Source: Haemonchus contortus
Taxonomy: Eukaryota; Nematoda; Chromadorea; Rhabditida; Trichostrongylidae
Direction: 5' to 3'
NCBI GenBank assembly: GCA_000469685.2
Contig: LS997563.1
Coordinates: 36,201,468 to 36,265,467 of the forward strand
DNA length: 64,000 nt
How positions within the stretch are numbered: position 1 is the stretch's first letter; every line of letters starts with the position of its first letter. Positions 1 through 13,200 of this stretch are shown here, one piece after another. Under the pieces are notes generated by a model. That model was not told the origin of the DNA. It was given only the letters and a program-made list of their open reading frames with translations, and ran no database searches. The position numbers were made by a program, and so were the translations under genes.

Positions 1-600
1 GTTATAATAACAAATGATTAACAAATCTAAAAAACTTTATTTCCAAAAAACCAGACTTCATTGGCCATAGATGTCGATGCTAATGCTATACAAGGCCATT
101 AATCAAAGCGAACCGTACAAAGGCAAACAACAAGGCTACAACAACTAGGGAGGTAACATCGAAAAGAATGTTATTTCAATCATATTCACAAGATCAGCTA
201 TGAAGACTCAGTACACAAACGCTTATTCAGGAGGTTTGAGGGAATTCACACGAAGGCCACAAAATCAGCATTTATTGCGAGAAAAAATATCATGATCCGA
301 AGTGTTTCCTTCCATCGCCATAGAAATATGTTTTTCTAATTTTAATTTGAATACCTGAAAGGTGGAAATAGAAGCGGAAAAAGAATTTATGCATACGTAC
401 CCCACGTTATCGAAACTGACAATGATCTATTACGCTATTTCGAATTCGAAGAAAACACGTTTTTTCGATGTTTCTGTTCAACGTTTGGAAGAGAGGGCTT
501 ACGACTTTTCCAAAAATACACGTAGGGTTGAGACTCCCACGTAGCATATTATCACGACATAGTGCCGCCCTTCGAAGGATCCTCAAAACAGAATCAGAGC
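1..600. other. No gene recognised
   Basis: AT-rich sequence with only short ORFs that lack recognisable motifs. No splice-consistent exon was found on either strand. It ends where the first SINE copy begins. Confidence 0.4.
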
Positions 601-611
601 GAAGTCTAAAG

Positions 612-913
612 GATAAGGGATAAAGTCTCTGGGCGTTAACCAATCCCGTCTGAGGAATGCGCCTACGCATTCGACTTCCATTCAAAATCGTAGTAGCGTA
701 ATGAGTGCGTATGTGGCTTATACAATGACTTGCGGTGGCCAGCCGATGTATAAATCAGATCTTTATCCTCCCAGACGAGCCTGGTACCAACTAATCGACC
801 CCGGAGGGATGGAAGGCTTGGTTGGCCTAGGCGAATATCGATCCGAGATTCGAACCTGTGACCGTGCGCGTGTGAATGCGCTACTTGCTTGCTACTACAC
901 CGCATTCGCCCCA
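612..913 (-). repeat. tRNA-derived SINE, copy 1
   Basis: Read on the minus strand, the copy starts near 913 with a tRNA-like head: an A-box-like GGTGTAGTAGCAAGCAAG region and a B-box-like GGTTCGAATC at about 857-848. A body shared with the other copies follows (GGTACCAGGCTCGTCTGGGA), then a tail ending near 612. The same head, body and tail recur at six other places in the window. Being tRNA-derived is inferred from the A/B box arrangement. No poly-A tail is obvious. Confidence 0.75.
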
Positions 914-1169
914 TCAGAGCGCAGTATTCTTAAAAATCGACTGAAAAGACCATCACTGCCAAGCACACCCACTGATAGAGGTGTCAAACGGATGTCTGAG
1001 GGCAACACTGGGGTGGCCTATGCTGCGCAACCACAGACATTCCACTCACACCTCTCCACAAATAAAAGAATGCTCATCAGCGACGAGCAACTCGTCCAGA
1101 TGATGATGATGAGTTAGCAGCCAGGAAGGAAGTAGCCAATAGCCAATCAGTGCACACCCTACTCGCCCA

Positions 1170-1335
1170 CCAAAAGCTCTATGAACCCGAACCCACAGTG
1201 GCTTCGTCTGTCCATTTGACGGAACCTCCTACAAAGTGGCCGTTGACGCCCTCACGAAATGGCTCGAAATCACCCTCATGACTCTGCAAAAGCTTTCAGA
1301 CACTGAAAGAATTTCGTGGTCTATGTTGGCTATCA
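1170..1335 (+). pseudogene. Possible LTR-retrotransposon integrase fragment
   Basis: One plus-strand frame near 1200-1260 reads GTSYKVAVDALTKWLEI. This resembles the start of the integrase core of Gypsy/BEL-type elements, where a catalytic Asp sits in a V-V-D-A-x-S/T-K-W context. The frame breaks soon afterwards and no RT, LTR or second catalytic Asp was found. It is a decayed scrap at best, and chance resemblance is possible. Confidence 0.35.
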
Positions 1336-2090
1336 TAGGCACAGCCTAATTCCACTCACTCAGCCAGTCTTTTCCATGTTCCGTTTCTGAGTTCTCTTCT
1401 CGTGTTCTACTTATTTATCGTTTCTATAAACTACTCATTCGGAAGCGTTGTAGTACAGGGTCATATTCAAGCATTCGCGGCAAGAGATATGCTGGCATCC
1501 ATCAGCCTGGGTGCTCGATCCGAAATATCAAACCATTGGGAGACAACCAAAATGAGAAAAGGAATCACGCTGCACTAGAATTCCACTTTCCTTGCAGATA
1601 TTTGGGTCCGAAGACTAGCAGTTTCCTATTCAATAAAAACCTGGCAACTCAAAGCGGAAGACGGTGGTGATCCACATTGCTCACCGAGAAAGAATTAGAA
1701 ACTATGGGTCTTTGGACTTCAAACTACAGTGAGCATACTCTAGGAGTTTTTTTGCCATAACAGCTTGGAGCTTTGCGAATGTGAACAATTTTCAGCCCGC
1801 TATCGTTTTACCGAGAAAACAGATTTCGAGGCACATCGGCAGATGCCTTCGACATGATCTGGATGACCTAAGCCTCATAGTATTAGCAGATACCTTGACA
1901 ATGTGCTCAGGCGATGGCAAGACCAACGATGCTAAGCAATGAAAACATACATTTAGAACTCATGGGTGAGCCAATATGGTTAAGACCTTTTTACTGCTAC
2001 TGCGAATCCTGAGAGCTTTCTTACATGGAAACTTTTCAAAAAGAGTTGTCCGCGAATCGCATAGCAACATAATGTCAGAATTATAAAAAA
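1336..2090. other. No gene recognised
   Basis: Intergenic sequence between repeats. No ORF with coding character and no repeat relationship to the rest of the window was seen. Confidence 0.4.
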
Positions 2091-2092
2091 AG

Positions 2093-2922
2093 GATAAATT
2101 TTTTGGCGTTAATCAATCCCGGATGAGGGATGCGCCCCTGCACTCGACTTTCATTCAGAATCGCAGTGGCGTAATCAGTGCGTATGTGGCCTATACAATG
2201 ACTTGCGGTGGTCAGCCGATGTACAAGTCAGTGCTTTCATCCTCCCAAACGAGTCTGGTACCAATTAAAGGCACCGTTCACAAAAAAGTTAGGGTACCCT
2301 TTTTGACGGGAATTGATAGAACTACTCTAGAATAAAGCGATAACAACGAAAAAAGCGCAAAAAACGATGAACAAAAAGAATTACAAAGGGTCAAAAAAAG
2401 AGCTGGAAGGGGGGGGGGGGGGGGTTGGGCGAGTTTCACATTGAAATAACGGCGGTTAAGGAGTGTTCGGGTGAGAATGCACGAAGGCGACGCAATGTCT
2501 GCAATACAGACAACACACCCAATTTGCCTGACAATCTGACTGGCAGACTCTGACAATTTGCCAATCAGCGTTTAGATTTTTCACCAACTTCGCTTCAGTG
2601 CGAATGTGGTGAAGGACAATTAGAACTCGTAGTCAGCCTAACGAGGGGCGGAGGCCTCCCGTCCCCCACTGTTCCTGCCCTTATTGTGCCCTATCCAGCC
2701 GTTTTCCGACCTCATTCCTGCACAAATGGTATCAGAGGGGGCTTCGAATTCAAACCATGTGCAAATCTCCGAAACCACTTTTTCGTGAACAGTGCCTTTA
2801 ACTAATCCAGGAGGGATGGGAGGCTTGGTTGGCCTAGGCGGACATCGATCGGGGATTTGAACCTGTCACCGTGCGTGGGAGGTAGTGCGCTACTTGCAAA
2901 CTACACCACCTCCGCCCCTGTC
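2093..2922 (-). repeat. tRNA-derived SINE, copy 2, split by a MITE
   Basis: The tail and body (2093-2264) and the head (2802-2922) of one SINE are separated by 537 bp. Removing 2265-2801 restores the CCAACTAATC junction seen uninterrupted in copy 1, so the insertion is younger than the SINE. The head carries the B-box-like GGTTCAAATCC on the minus strand and an A-box-like GGTGTAGTTTGCAAG. Confidence 0.8.
2265..2801. mobile_element. MITE inserted in a SINE (ends TTAAAGGCAC)
   Basis: The 537-bp insert begins TTAAAGGCACCGTTCAC and ends GTGAACAGTGCCTTTAA, which are inverted repeats of each other. It has no transposase ORF and contains a run of 16 G at 2409-2424. Single ends with the same sequence (TGAACTGTGCCTT) occur near 26358, 32143 and 34365, so it belongs to a family. 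Whether TTAA or TA is the target site cannot be settled from one copy. Confidence 0.75.
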
Positions 2923-3068
2923 AAATTTACATTAGGAAGAAAGTGCAAATAGCTCGTAATTACGCCTACAAGAAAGGAAAGTAGTATCGCTTCCTTACTA
3001 CTGCTTCCACGCCCCCGTACTATTGCTACTTCTACAAACAACAATAGTATGCATTCGTAACATACCTG

Positions 3069-6000
3069 TCAATAGAATCGCTTGCGTGGCCTTCCCGTTA
3101 CGAAGTTTTCATCAATGTAGCGGTCGGTCACTTTATACAACCCATACAGAACAATCACTACCAGAGCGAGCACAATAATCATGTGCATAAAGGACCAGGC
3201 ATCGCTGAGGTAAGACGATTGTTTTGCACCTATAAGCAGCAAAATAATGTATAGAGTATGGAGTATCATGGCTTTAATCAATGTCGGCTTAGCGATGAGA
3301 CCCGGCATTCGTCTTTAATACGAAATCTTAGTGCGTATTGAATGTGGATGTGGCCTAAACTATGATCTGCGGTGGACAAATGAATGCACGAGTCAGTGCT
3401 TCTATATTCCCATATGAGTCAGCTACCAATTATCCGACCCCGGAGGTATGGAAGGCTTAGTGACCTAGGCGGATAACGAACCAGTAGTCGAACTTGCAAT
3501 CAGGTGTGTGTGGTAGTGCGATATTTGCCAATACACAACCTTTGCTTAGCGCGATGGAATAACAGCAATAAAAAAATAGGTTATATCCCATTAAACTTAA
3601 ACAGTAACGCTACTCTCAGAGGATGCTTCTAGCGTCCAGCCGAAGTAGGTTGCAGAACAGTATAGGATCGACACATGCGAATTACAGATGCTGGAACACT
3701 ATCACAGTTGCCTTCGTTGCTAGCAATAAGAAAAAGTATATTGCAACGCACCACTCATCAGCAATTATATGAAGCGGTGCTAGAAACTCACGCGCCGGCA
3801 TGTAACCTCCATAGTACTGCACTTCTGTAACCGGCTTATCGGATGATGTCCGGAACGTATCAATCTCATAACTGAAATCAACAGATACACTACTTTGGTC
3901 CGAAAGTAGCGTAGCTCATCAGTAGTTCAGAATGTTTTCACTATTCCGATCTCCTTTAGACTTATAAAAAAGAGTCGAAAGAGTAAAACGAACTGCTTTG
4001 GAAATATCCTACCAAAGTCTTCAGGCTAAATCTCCAACTGAAAATAAACACATCGTCTCACACTTTGAACGACAGTATATCGTGGCCGGTCGTAAGATCT
4101 CCAGTAGCAGCCGATATTCCCATGTGGTAGTCCACTGGTAAGTACAAATCTGAAAGGCAGACAAAGTAGAAACTCTTATGGCAGTATCTTCTCCTCAATG
4201 TTATAAATCGAGGTGGTTCAGAAAAATGAAAGGGAAGACTAACTAGACGCATTCGTGCAATGCGTCCACTGATTTTCGTTGTCTTTTGGCAACGAATAGA
4301 AAACTTGCAAGACGTCTCGAGCGTATCTGATGAGGATCTTAATTGTAGGCAGTGGATGATCAGCAGAGTACTGAGCAACGACGCGATTCGCTCTGCAAAA
4401 GCGAATACATTAAGGAGAAACGGTAGAGAGAAGAGATGGTTGATTGAGCGTACCTGAATTGGCATTCCGGCAGGACTTTGATATTATTACCATCCAAATT
4501 CACGTCAACTTCGGCATTTTGAGTTGGGCTGTTAACCAATATGAAAAGACGAGCACCTTGTGCAGTATTCGCACCCGCCTCGTTCGTATATGTATCCAAG
4601 ACTGAAACACAGCTCCCTAGTTTGAGCAATTGCAGAATTGATGCAGAGTCTAGTGAAGGTTGGGTCCCACTCAGTTTCAGGAACCTAATTTCATTCACCA
4701 GGGTGCAAGACTTAAAGGCACCTAAGGCCGGTTTTATGAACCTAAAAGGACTGAATAAATGCTTGGTTTTTTGCAAGCCGATTAGAAGAATAGCGTATAC
4801 AAAAGAAACAATTTTGGAGAGAAAAACTTGGAAAAGAAACTGTGCACTCCAAAAAAATAGTATAATGCATGCAATTCTCTCTCAGCAGACTATCAAAAAG
4901 CATATTATGATTGACAAACACTGAACTAATCATGGCAGGCTTCTCGAAAGAAAAAGCATCGAAAAACAGAAAGAAAAAATAAGCGATGTCAAAATCGGTC
5001 ATGAAATCTAGAGCGTCACTACTGGGACTTGAACTTTCACTCCATCCAAAATGATAGTAAAAGGTAAGGCTTGAGCTATTGAATCGGTCCTCGAACTCAG
5101 AGGCATCAATCTAGGATCAACATCTAATAGCGTGCGTGGCGAAATGGTTCATAACGAGCAGTTGACATAGAGTTGCGCTCAATCGCTCGCCTCGTTAAAA
5201 GGCAAAATAACATTGAACGCAATCCCTCTACGGGATAGGCGGAAGCATCCCAAAAGTTTCAATAGAACACCTACCTGAAAACGTACTCATATCACAGCAA
5301 AAAAAATCTGACTCGGAGTGTTAGTCACGAAAGTTTGTGAGTTACGAGAGTCTTTAGTGAAGTCTCAAGGCGCCTACCCACTCCGATTCCATTGAACCGT
5401 GCTGGCGCTCCCCATGCCGTTCCGGAACCATATTTTTCGGTATACCAAATTCCCATTCCATCTGCTGGTATGCCGCCGTCAGATGATAATCGCAGATGTG
5501 CCTTAAATAAGCAACAGAAATTTCAAACATTACTTTTTGTGGTAAAAATGAAAAGTCTGAAGTCTACCGATTTCCAAGCATTCTTTGCCTCTTTTGCACC
5601 ACGCCTTCCACTATTTCACTGAAACCAGATACCTAAGAATAATCGCGAACGGTGCTTTCAACCCTTCTGCCCTTACAGATATCGTTCCTAGGGAATAATT
5701 TTTGGCTGGGAGTGATAGGGAGTGGTAGCGGAGCGAAGTAATGAGTGATACCTTCTTGAGTTTCTAGTACCGAGGAAAAAAATGTTGCTTTCAATATCAA
5801 CAGGATCTTCACAGGGTCTGGGACGCAGCACTAACCTATAACTCAGCATTGGTCAATGAAAGCCATTAGCGGTACTTGTTAATGTTGTTGACTGGTGATA
5901 AACCGTTATCAAAACTCGTTATTCATGACCCCTCTTATCTTCATAAATATAAATTATTGATTGGGATTTTCGAATCGCTTACGGTTGGCTAAGCTTTGAA

Positions 6001-7635
6001 ATCGGGAACAAGAAAAAACCTTATCCTCTCCTGTACTGAGTGGCAAACCTTGATGAACAGTGATCGTAATCTCATAGCTAGCAATGAACCAACTTTAGTA
6101 TATTCACTTCTTTCAACACTTGCACCTTGCCAATTTTCAAAAACCTACCTTACCATTTGACTTATCGCATGAAACTTGTATAAGTTACTACACCGTAAAT
6201 ACAAATAGGTTAGTCATCGATCCAATATCTCTCATCCTACAAGGTTTTTTTTTTTACTAAATCTTATCATTAGTTAACACTTCACATCACCAATGAGCCC
6301 GCTTTCGGCCAGACTCCTTAAGACATACTCACCTAAGGCACTAAAGTGCCCCTGTCCTTCATTTCACACAACCTACACCAAAATACCAATAACCTAGTGA
6401 AAATGTGAATAACAAGGACTATTTCTCCTGAAGCCCCTTATCAGCTCTTATCATTTGCCATCACATCTCGTCACCCACCACCGGTACTTCCATACTGTGG
6501 ACTGTTATCCTTTAAAAATTGGAATCTTCAGAACCACAGCTACCCTACCCACGCGAGCATCACCACACATAGACCCAAGTGCACTTGAATTGTTTATGCA
6601 AGGGCACATAGATGCCGAAAAAAACGGTAATGGCCTTCGGCACTGGCCAGTGGAAGTAGTCAGTGGAAATACGTACGTATCAAAGAGTTGAACACGACAA
6701 AAAAGGCACAAGCTCGTCGGCCTTGAACTTTATCATTCACAGAAGTTCTTGCAATCGAAACTTCAGCAAAAATATGATAGGATTAGATTACACATTGTTT
6801 CGCTGGTTGCGCTAAAGCCATAAGCATGGTCAGAATTTGACGAAACATTTTCGTTGCAATGGTCTGGGCTATTGAAGTGGCAGAAATCCTACACGACTTT
6901 CATTTGCATCCGCGAAGTCTATTGTTGTATTAAATGTTAAAGATCTTCCATTTAACTGTATTACAACCATCGGTTGGCCATTTAAACAAGGAATAAATGT
7001 TGGCTACCGCAGTTATCTTATTTCAGTTTGATCTTTCCTTTCCCAAGCTCCACTTTATTACCATTTTGAACTGCAAAAGAACAAGTGAAGAACTGGGGTT
7101 CTACCTATTACTAGGTATCGCATGAATCGCTTGCTGTGATATTGTTGAAATGAATCAACTATGCCAACTCCGAAATCTATGTTAGCTTACCATAGAAGAG
7201 TTACCGTCACAAACTTGAAAGTGAGGGGAACATCAGGAATGGATATCAGTTTTATGATCAAGTGAGGTTTATTTATGAACATACCTGAACTTCCCAATCT
7301 CTTGCCGAAAGCCTGTTCTTGCTCCAAACGGCACCGCTTAGTGACCGTTCATCTCTTGTCAATCGAATCCATTGTCTTGACGCAAAAGCATCTCCTATAA
7401 GACGAGACATGATTTTGCGTTTATACTACCGTATTTGGAAACACTTACCATAAAGCATCCAGTCGTCCAAATTCCTGTAGGGTGGTATCAATTGAAAGTC
7501 ACGTAATTCATAGCCACGAGTCTCATCTACGTGAGTACCAGAAATTTGCGGTGGAACGTAGTCTTGTCCATTGACCAAGGAGCACAGTAGCACAAATATG
7601 TGAAGCCACAGCATTTGATGAATACCGGTGTCCAT
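3069..7635 (-). CDS. L-type lectin cargo receptor (VIP36/ERGIC-53 family)
   Basis: A type I membrane lectin expected to cycle between ER and Golgi and bind high-mannose glycoproteins. Eight exons splice in phase: 7635-7449, 7394-7285, 5501-5378, 4601-4454, 4392-4244, 4149-4062, 3871-3792 and 3229-3069. The product is 348 aa. It has a signal peptide (about residues 1-24), then the lectin fold with WIRLT, GMGIWYT, VLDTYTNE and HMGISAATGDLTTGHDI. A single transmembrane helix (SFMHMIIVLALVVIVLYGLY) precedes a short cytosolic tail ending KRFY, as in VIP36. Length fits VIP36/VIPL (about 350 aa); ERGIC-53 is longer, with a coiled coil and a KKFF end. However, GISAATG is closer to ERGIC-53. The loop that carries the sugar-binding His in vertebrate members (xYDHxxDG) reads VDVNLDG here. 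C. elegans ILE-2 is a likely relative, but orthology is not proven. Confidence 0.93.
3268..3548 (-). repeat. tRNA-derived SINE, copy 3, in the last lectin intron
   Basis: A diverged copy inside intron 7 of the lectin gene (3230-3791). The shared blocks are the tail near 3268-3310, the body around 3345-3460 with TACCAATTATCCGACCCCGG, and the head near 3500-3548. It lies in the same orientation as its host gene. Confidence 0.65.
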
Positions 7636-10261
7636 GTGGAATCGCCACTTTCCTCACGTTCCACGTGGCGACCTATCCTCAATCACTGGTACACGTCACT
7701 GCGTCACTGAAAGATTGCTAAGTTCGTTTTCCGAATTTTCTGGTCCTTATTTCATCACTTCCTTTGTCGCATCTACGTTTCTGATTGATCTAGCTCTAGA
7801 TAAATCAAGAATTCACTATTACGCGAAAAACAAGCCGTCAAACACGGACCGAAATAAGGTGCGAATGAGATTGTTGGGTGTCCGCTTATGTGTAGGATTG
7901 TAAGGAGGAATCGTAATATATTGTTTGTTCACATTTGGCACTATTTTGAAAGGGGTAGAACGTCCTTGGTTATTAAATCGATCATATTTTACTGATGAAT
8001 TGTGTTCGGTCGGTATCGATTGACATCACGGTGTGGGAGTTTACGCCCCACCACATTTACCGACTTCCAGTTTTGTTGCTCTTCTACAGAAGGGTTATGG
8101 TTACCCGGTCAACCTCAAATTGGTAGCAATCAAGACTAATTCATCGGGATAACCTCAAGGAAACTCTGTTCAAGCGCTCTTATCACATCATCACGTGAAT
8201 CACCACAAACATGGCTTTTCAGTTCCTCCCTTATTAGTAGCGGTCCAAAGCTAAAGGGGATCTTTTCATCTGACTCCCTTATCTCTTAATTATGGGGATT
8301 TTTGGGAACGATTAGGTAGACCAACAGGAGAAACAAGCAAAATGACACACCGGCATGAAAAGAAAATATTATTTCCATATGATGCATATCAAAAGCGTAG
8401 CTATTATGGAACCGTTTCATAAGCCCGACAGATCAAAAAATCCTTGCAAATCGAATACTCAAAACTTCTACTATTAAATAAATCTAATCCCTATCGTTAA
8501 TCTGTGATCTCGCCCATTTCGTATTTGAATAGGGTGTTTTTTATGTCTCTTGCCAACGCAAACCTTATTAGCAACATCGAACCAGATGCAGCTCAGCGAT
8601 GAGGTCAACAAGGTCACTTCTTAGTTGATGAAGATATATTCGTTGGGTTGAGAGCGACCGTTGCTGATGCACGCCAGCTCACAATCAGCTCCTAGGACGC
8701 GCTGAGTCCGTGAGCTTGACCATACACTATCTTCACTGGTGAACAAGGGTACTTCTAGAAAAGCATGTAACAACAACAATGGAGTTACCAGAGAGTCCCT
8801 TGCCAAACGCCGGCTGGCATGGTTCTGCAAAAAAGCTCACTTTTTCACGGCATGGTCCGATGGAGAACTGTATTCTATTTTTCTTCAATTTGAAGGGCTA
8901 AACTTCGGATGTGATGAATGTGCTTCAAAGTAGAATTACTAATAACAATGGGGAAAAAATCGTTATGGCTACTCCTCAAAATGCATTCTAGCCAGGTTAG
9001 TAGCTGCAATACCGGGCGAAGTTATATGAAGCATTCGACTCTGCATTTGAGTTCTCCATAGTAGCTGAAAGTCGCCACATTTACAAGTGCGTGAGTTGCA
9101 TTGACCAAATTCGCTTCTTTGCAACAACACCATGACGTTTTTCATAACATCACAAATGAATGGAATGTACCTCATTGTCAGTACAAAATGGAAAAAAAAT
9201 ATGACCAAAACCACGTGTAAAATTTTAGTAACAGAACCATTTTGAAACTATGAACCACTAACCGGCATTGCCAAAAAACGAACATTGCTTCAGCAAAGAA
9301 AATAAACAGAACCTAGTCATAATGACCTATTACATTTATTATTTCCATTAGAAACAAGTTTGTATAATGCAATCTTTACACACATGAACTATGAGTAGTG
9401 AGTATAACGCCAAATGTAGAAATAGAACATATAAAATGAAATATTCAAGAGAACCAGTGACGAACAGTGCTGACAAAGGGAGAGAGAACGAATAGAAGGG
9501 AGGAAGAACGCAGACAGCTAAGCCTTGCGATGAGGGCATCTGATCGCTCATAAGTGATGAGGGACATGTCAAGATGCTAAGGAAGACGGCACGATTGTTC
9601 GACTCCAGACCAAAACTACGATATCGTACTAATACCTTCTGATGACTGAACGGGAATACACATCACAGCACAATAGAGGGTTAAAACAAGAGAGAGAGAG
9701 CTAAGAAATAAAAACTCCCAAACATTGCTCAACAAAAATCATGAACAAACGCCTATACTGCCCTCTTCTAATGATCAAACTCGCAAGGAGTAAAAAAAAA
9801 TGAGGCCAAAATGAAGCTGAATTCACCGAGAAGGCTAGAAGCCTGAATGAGAGAATACTTTGGGATTCAAAACAAACGACCATACTGATAAAGAATATCA
9901 TCATGGCAGACCCGCCCATTGTGCGCAGCCACAGCGAAGCGCGGGAAACGCGTGCATTCAATGAAAAAAGAGAAGCGATGCGCTGTGACAACAACAGCTA
10001 CACAACGTGCGAAAAATGCAAAACACGCCTTCGTGCAATGAGGCTGACTTAGAGAAAGGGGAAGGACGTGAGGTCGACGAACCACCGACCTATAGGCAAC
10101 CCCAGCGCCAATTCTATATACACCACGTTGTGGATTCAATTGTAATAATGAAAGGAACAACGAAACGAAATCCGTCGACTGTACACGACTTAACTGACTA
10201 TGCAATGGCAAGTGGTTAAAATAGTGCGTTTGGTCACGATGTGAGGTAAACTGTAGCTCAA
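7636..10261. other. Intergenic region between lectin and ONECUT genes
   Basis: The lectin promoter should lie just above 7635, and the ONECUT 3' UTR just below 10262. Short ORFs at 8739-8933 (plus), 9348-9572 (minus) and 9867-10265 (minus) have no recognisable domain and no supporting splice pattern. A GA-rich purine stretch lies near 9690-9702. Nothing else is supported. Confidence 0.5.
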
Positions 10262-13200
10262 TCATTGTGTTGTTGCTTCCTCAGATAAGCCGTCACTCTC
10301 CTTTTTAACCACACTATGCTCTACGGCATTCACAGGGGATGTACCAATAGACGTCAAAGACTGAAAGAAATGACCGCATGAAACACCATCAGATTAAGAA
10401 ACCCTCCAACCTTTAAATGCTGAAAAATGTTTACCTCCACAGTTGCATCACTGCCATTATTGTAAACATCGTGCACATTTCCCGCCACAATCGAGATCCC
10501 GGTATCATCAGCGAGAGGATCATTCATTTTATACATCTTGAAAGATTATAGCAAGGAATTAAAAGCGGTTCATCCCAATATATTTGTAAAGACGAGACAG
10601 AAACCTTGTAGCTATTTTCATCATCAATCGAGTTAGATCGCAGCGTAGCGGCATCGTGGGCAGCTTGCTCTCGACTGTATTGAATAGCTGACTCCGCGAC
10701 ACTGCTCACCTAAAATACCGATCAGTAGATGGATTTGATAAAATCGAGAAGCCACTGAACACAATACAATTAAGAACACAACAGTTAATCATTATGTTGC
10801 AAATGAACAATTTTTACTGCAAAATCATCTCATCTAAAAATACCCTATTTCGAGGGGAATTTTTATTTTCCTTCCGTGGTAGCACAGGAAAGGGAACTCC
10901 GAAAATGGCAAATCATAAGAAGTTGAAAATTGCGGATCATCTAGAACGAGGGCTGCAATCGAAAATGACGGTGGAGGTTGATGGATGCCATTATATATAA
11001 CAAAATGGTACCCGAGACTGATCTAACTAGCTACTGTCTCGAATCGAAACGATTTTCTAGGAAGGAAGCATGATAAATAGCAGACATCAAACAAGGCTGA
11101 GATATGATCCACGTTGCTACTTTGATCTCTGAAGTGTTTGCAATCCCATACATCAATCACCCAACCCTTCCAAGTTTGTTGTATTAAATCAAACTGAATG
11201 CACAAATAGACTACACGGGGCAGTACTTTGTTCTCAGAAAAGAATGAGCGGCTGGCAAAATGACATAGCATATTGACATAAAATCAGCTACCATTCTAAA
11301 GTAATGATTTGATGCCGCCTTTGGCGACCACTCTACAAGAATTTTGTCTTTTACAATTATGCGTTGATAGGGTCGAACTCACTATATTTTCTACTTGGAA
11401 AAGAGGATTGACCGAATGACAACACAAGAGCACGAACATGACATAATAGCGGAGACATTGCCGAAGTTTTAAGCGAATTTGCAAACAGTATTTGTACAAT
11501 TTTGTGCAAGCAAAAACCAACAAGTGTGTGTAACAAATATCGAAATTGAATGCCGCCGACCTCACACCTGTTATAAGCTGTAGAACTAGTATGTTCAATG
11601 GGAAAATCCCTATGAAATTCTGGTTTTGCAAACATGCTTTTATGAAAGCAGCTCAATAGTTACACAATTGAACTTTTTTGCTTGCGCTTCAGGACCGAAT
11701 GCCAGCCACTGGTCTTTATGATACTAGAGTCGAATCAAGGTCAAGAAGGTTAACAACCACGCCTCCAGCATCAGGTATACGGTCAGAGGCAAGAAATTGC
11801 CCACACTAGAAATACAGAGAGTTTCACATGTCACTAGTAGTGCTGAGAGGGTTTTTAGAGATGACTTAGAAGAGCATTATTCAGAGGCAGTAATAAGAAT
11901 TTGCCATCGTCATATCTTGTCTGATACGAATTCGTGATATTTGACTTCTTCACGAGAGTTGGAAATGAATACTTAGCGGGATAGAAAAAATCAGTGCTTC
12001 TTGAAGAAGCAAACAAAACGATGCTTGATCAATGGTCCAGAACAATTTCAAACCAAGAAAATGAAAATAAGTTCATGAGAGGAAGAAAATAAGTTTTTGA
12101 ATAGAAAAGGTAGAAAAAATAAATAAAGTCTCTGTAAAATTATGCAGTAACAAACAAAATGCAATTGTAGGGAAAACCGCCAATGGAAACTTCCTCTAAG
12201 AGTGGAGAATTCCATATGTGCTATATCGTTTGTTCTCTGGGTTATACCTTATTCGTAAGGAATGATTTGAAAACAAGATCAATGATTTGTTGGAAAAAAA
12301 GATTGAGGCTGTGATTAAGAAAGGAACGGAAAACCCACATAGAATTAGATAAAACTTCCCTACCATTATGGGCAAATCGTCCGAAGCTTTACAATTCAGT
12401 CGCTGGTACGCAAACAGGCTTTGTTGGGGTCTGCGTTGTTAAAAAGATCATACAGTTGAATCTCCTTCCATACAAACATTTTGGAAACTTAGTGAAGCCT
12501 GTCCATTGAAATACACTTTCAACATACTATAAACAATTTTTCAACGAAAAAAAGGTCGCATAACACACCATATAAAGCGCATGTTTCCCCTTCAAGTTCA
12601 TCTTTCCTGAAGCATTCTAAGTCCCCAATTCATTTTTGCACCAACTCCTGGTGCTAGAAACTTCGAAACACTCTTACCCCTCTTCCGGCCCTGATTACTG
12701 ACCTTTACCTCAGAAAAAAAAAACGAAAGAAAAATTTGGGTGCTTACAGTGGCTTCGACATGCTGCATGCTGGCGGGCTGCCGTCGATTGCGCGGATGGG
12801 GAGCAGGTGGACCGTTTCCAATTGGACCAGATCCCGAGTTAGCCGTAGGGGGAGAATCCGGCGGTGGAGAAATGGGGCGCACCTGGAATTGCACAATTAT
12901 GCACCACTTGCCACAAAATATACTCCCATTTGTCTGCTCGCACCTAAGATTGCGCGATCAATAAGGTATCATTACCTGTTGATAAGGTTGAGGTTCATCG
13001 CTATTCGGACCGATTCTACTCCGTCGACGGGCGTTCATGAAGAAATTCGCAACAGTAGAGAGATCAAGGCGTAAATGTTCCGCTATGGTCTGCTGCATCT
13101 CACGTGAGGGACGTTGTGTCTCTTTGAAAATAGCCTGAACTTGTACACATAGTGGTAACCCAAATAAAAAAGCTCAAGTCAAACTGTCCTTATATTTATA

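Noticed and set aside
2409..2424. Run of 16 G as a regulatory G-quadruplex
   Set aside because: It lies inside a MITE with no gene nearby. A simple homopolymer, possibly with length error, is the simpler reading.
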